Positions 5,495 through 5,833 of a stretch of 5,833 bases of DNA are shown here, piece after piece. This DNA comes from Bacteroidota bacterium (GTDB lineage: Bacteria > Bacteroidota > Bacteroidia > NORP154). The stretch spans positions 1 through 5,833 of the forward strand of contig NVRZ01000226.1 of assembly GCA_002401055.1 (NCBI GenBank), written 5' to 3'. Each line of letters begins with the position of its first letter. Within the stretch, counting starts at the first letter, position 1. Position numbers and translations under genes: made by a program. The notes below the pieces were generated by a model. It searched no databases. It was not told the origin of the DNA and worked only from the letters and a program-made list of their open reading frames with translations.

Positions 5495-5833
5495 TTACGC
5501 TTCCAATGGTCCTCCAAACTCGGATACTAATTGATTTAGCAATCCTAGCTCCACAATCATATTTGTTCGCTCAAAGTAAGCCTTCACTTCCCTAATATTC
5601 GTTTCGTTTATAAAATTTTCTGTAAACGAGATACAGGCTCCTTCATTTCTCACTTGGTGATACCAACCGCTAGGTGTAAAAACGATTTCCCCTGGATTTT
5701 GAATACACAGCAAGGGTCGGGTCTTGGCAAAATATGGATATTTGTCCAAATCCGGATCAAAGCCATCTACTGTGCCCTCATATAAAAAGTCCGTTTGCTC
5801 CGGTGGATAAAACAACCAGTATTTTCTTCCTGA
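5495..5833 (-). CDS. JmjC-domain 2-oxoglutarate oxygenase, JMJD4/JMJD6-like (partial, N-terminus outside window)
   Basis: The frame is open from the right edge and gives the last 112 residues of a cupin-fold Fe(II)/2-oxoglutarate hydroxylase. GRKYWLFYPPE (2-12) matches the JmjC block GxKxWxLFPP, whose Lys (here residue 4) binds 2-oxoglutarate in JMJD6. PGEIVFTPSGWYHQVRN (47-63) supplies the distal iron ligand His59 in the PSGWxHxVxN motif. ISFTENFINETNI (68-80) parallels the TQNF/TNF segment of JMJD6 and the end of the domain in JMJD4. The proximal HxD/E pair should lie about 15 codons upstream, beyond the edge, so activity cannot be judged. A TTG at 5815 is only an internal Leu (YWLFYPP); the true start is outside. 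The family hydroxylates protein side chains in eukaryotes, while bacterial members include hydroxylases of ribosomal proteins and others of unknown target. It ends 276 bases before the kinase-like gene. Confidence 0.88.
   Translation of the reverse strand, partial: SGRKYWLFYPPEQTDFLYEGTVDGFDPDLDKYPYFAKTRPLLCIQNPGEIVFTPSGWYHQVRNEGACISFTENFINETNIREVKAYFERTNMIVELGLLNQLVSEFGGPLEA

Overview
This AT-rich window most likely comes from a member of the Bacteroidota. Start codons are mostly not preceded by a good Shine-Dalgarno sequence. Two upstream regions carry exact matches to the TAnnTTTG -7 promoter element typical of that phylum. The gene content (exopolysaccharide-type glycosyltransferases, an ABC-2 export permease, a JmjC/cupin oxygenase) fits too. 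The assignment is an inference; no 16S rRNA or species marker is present.

Left part (1-902, + strand): the last 25 codons of an unidentified gene are followed 13 bases later by a complete ABC-2 type transporter permease. The two probably share an operon that begins outside the window. No ATPase partner is visible. Middle part (919-3292, - strand, convergent with the permease): two complete GT4-family glycosyltransferases separated by 4 bases form a two-gene operon. It has a plausible promoter at 3405-3437 and a leader of about 110 bases with a GC-rich hairpin. Together these genes look like one edge of a cell-surface polysaccharide locus: the two enzymes would add sugars to a lipid-linked glycan at the inner face of the membrane, and the permease would be part of an exporter.

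Right part (3293-5833, - strand): three genes are spaced far apart, separated by noncoding stretches of about 280, 320 and 280 bases. They are a 118-residue protein I do not recognise, a 321-residue phosphotransferase of the APH/RdoA (protein-kinase-like) fold that appears to start at TTG, and the C-terminal part of a JmjC 2-oxoglutarate oxygenase resembling JMJD4/JMJD6, cut by the window edge. Weak terminator-like hairpins follow the first and third of these, so they are probably transcribed separately. Whether the kinase-like enzyme and the oxygenase work together cannot be told from the sequence. The noncoding stretch 3929-4252 contains a nested set of inverted repeats that may be a structured RNA or may be chance. 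I see no tRNA, rRNA, CRISPR array or insertion sequence, and nothing that clearly amounts to an undescribed system.
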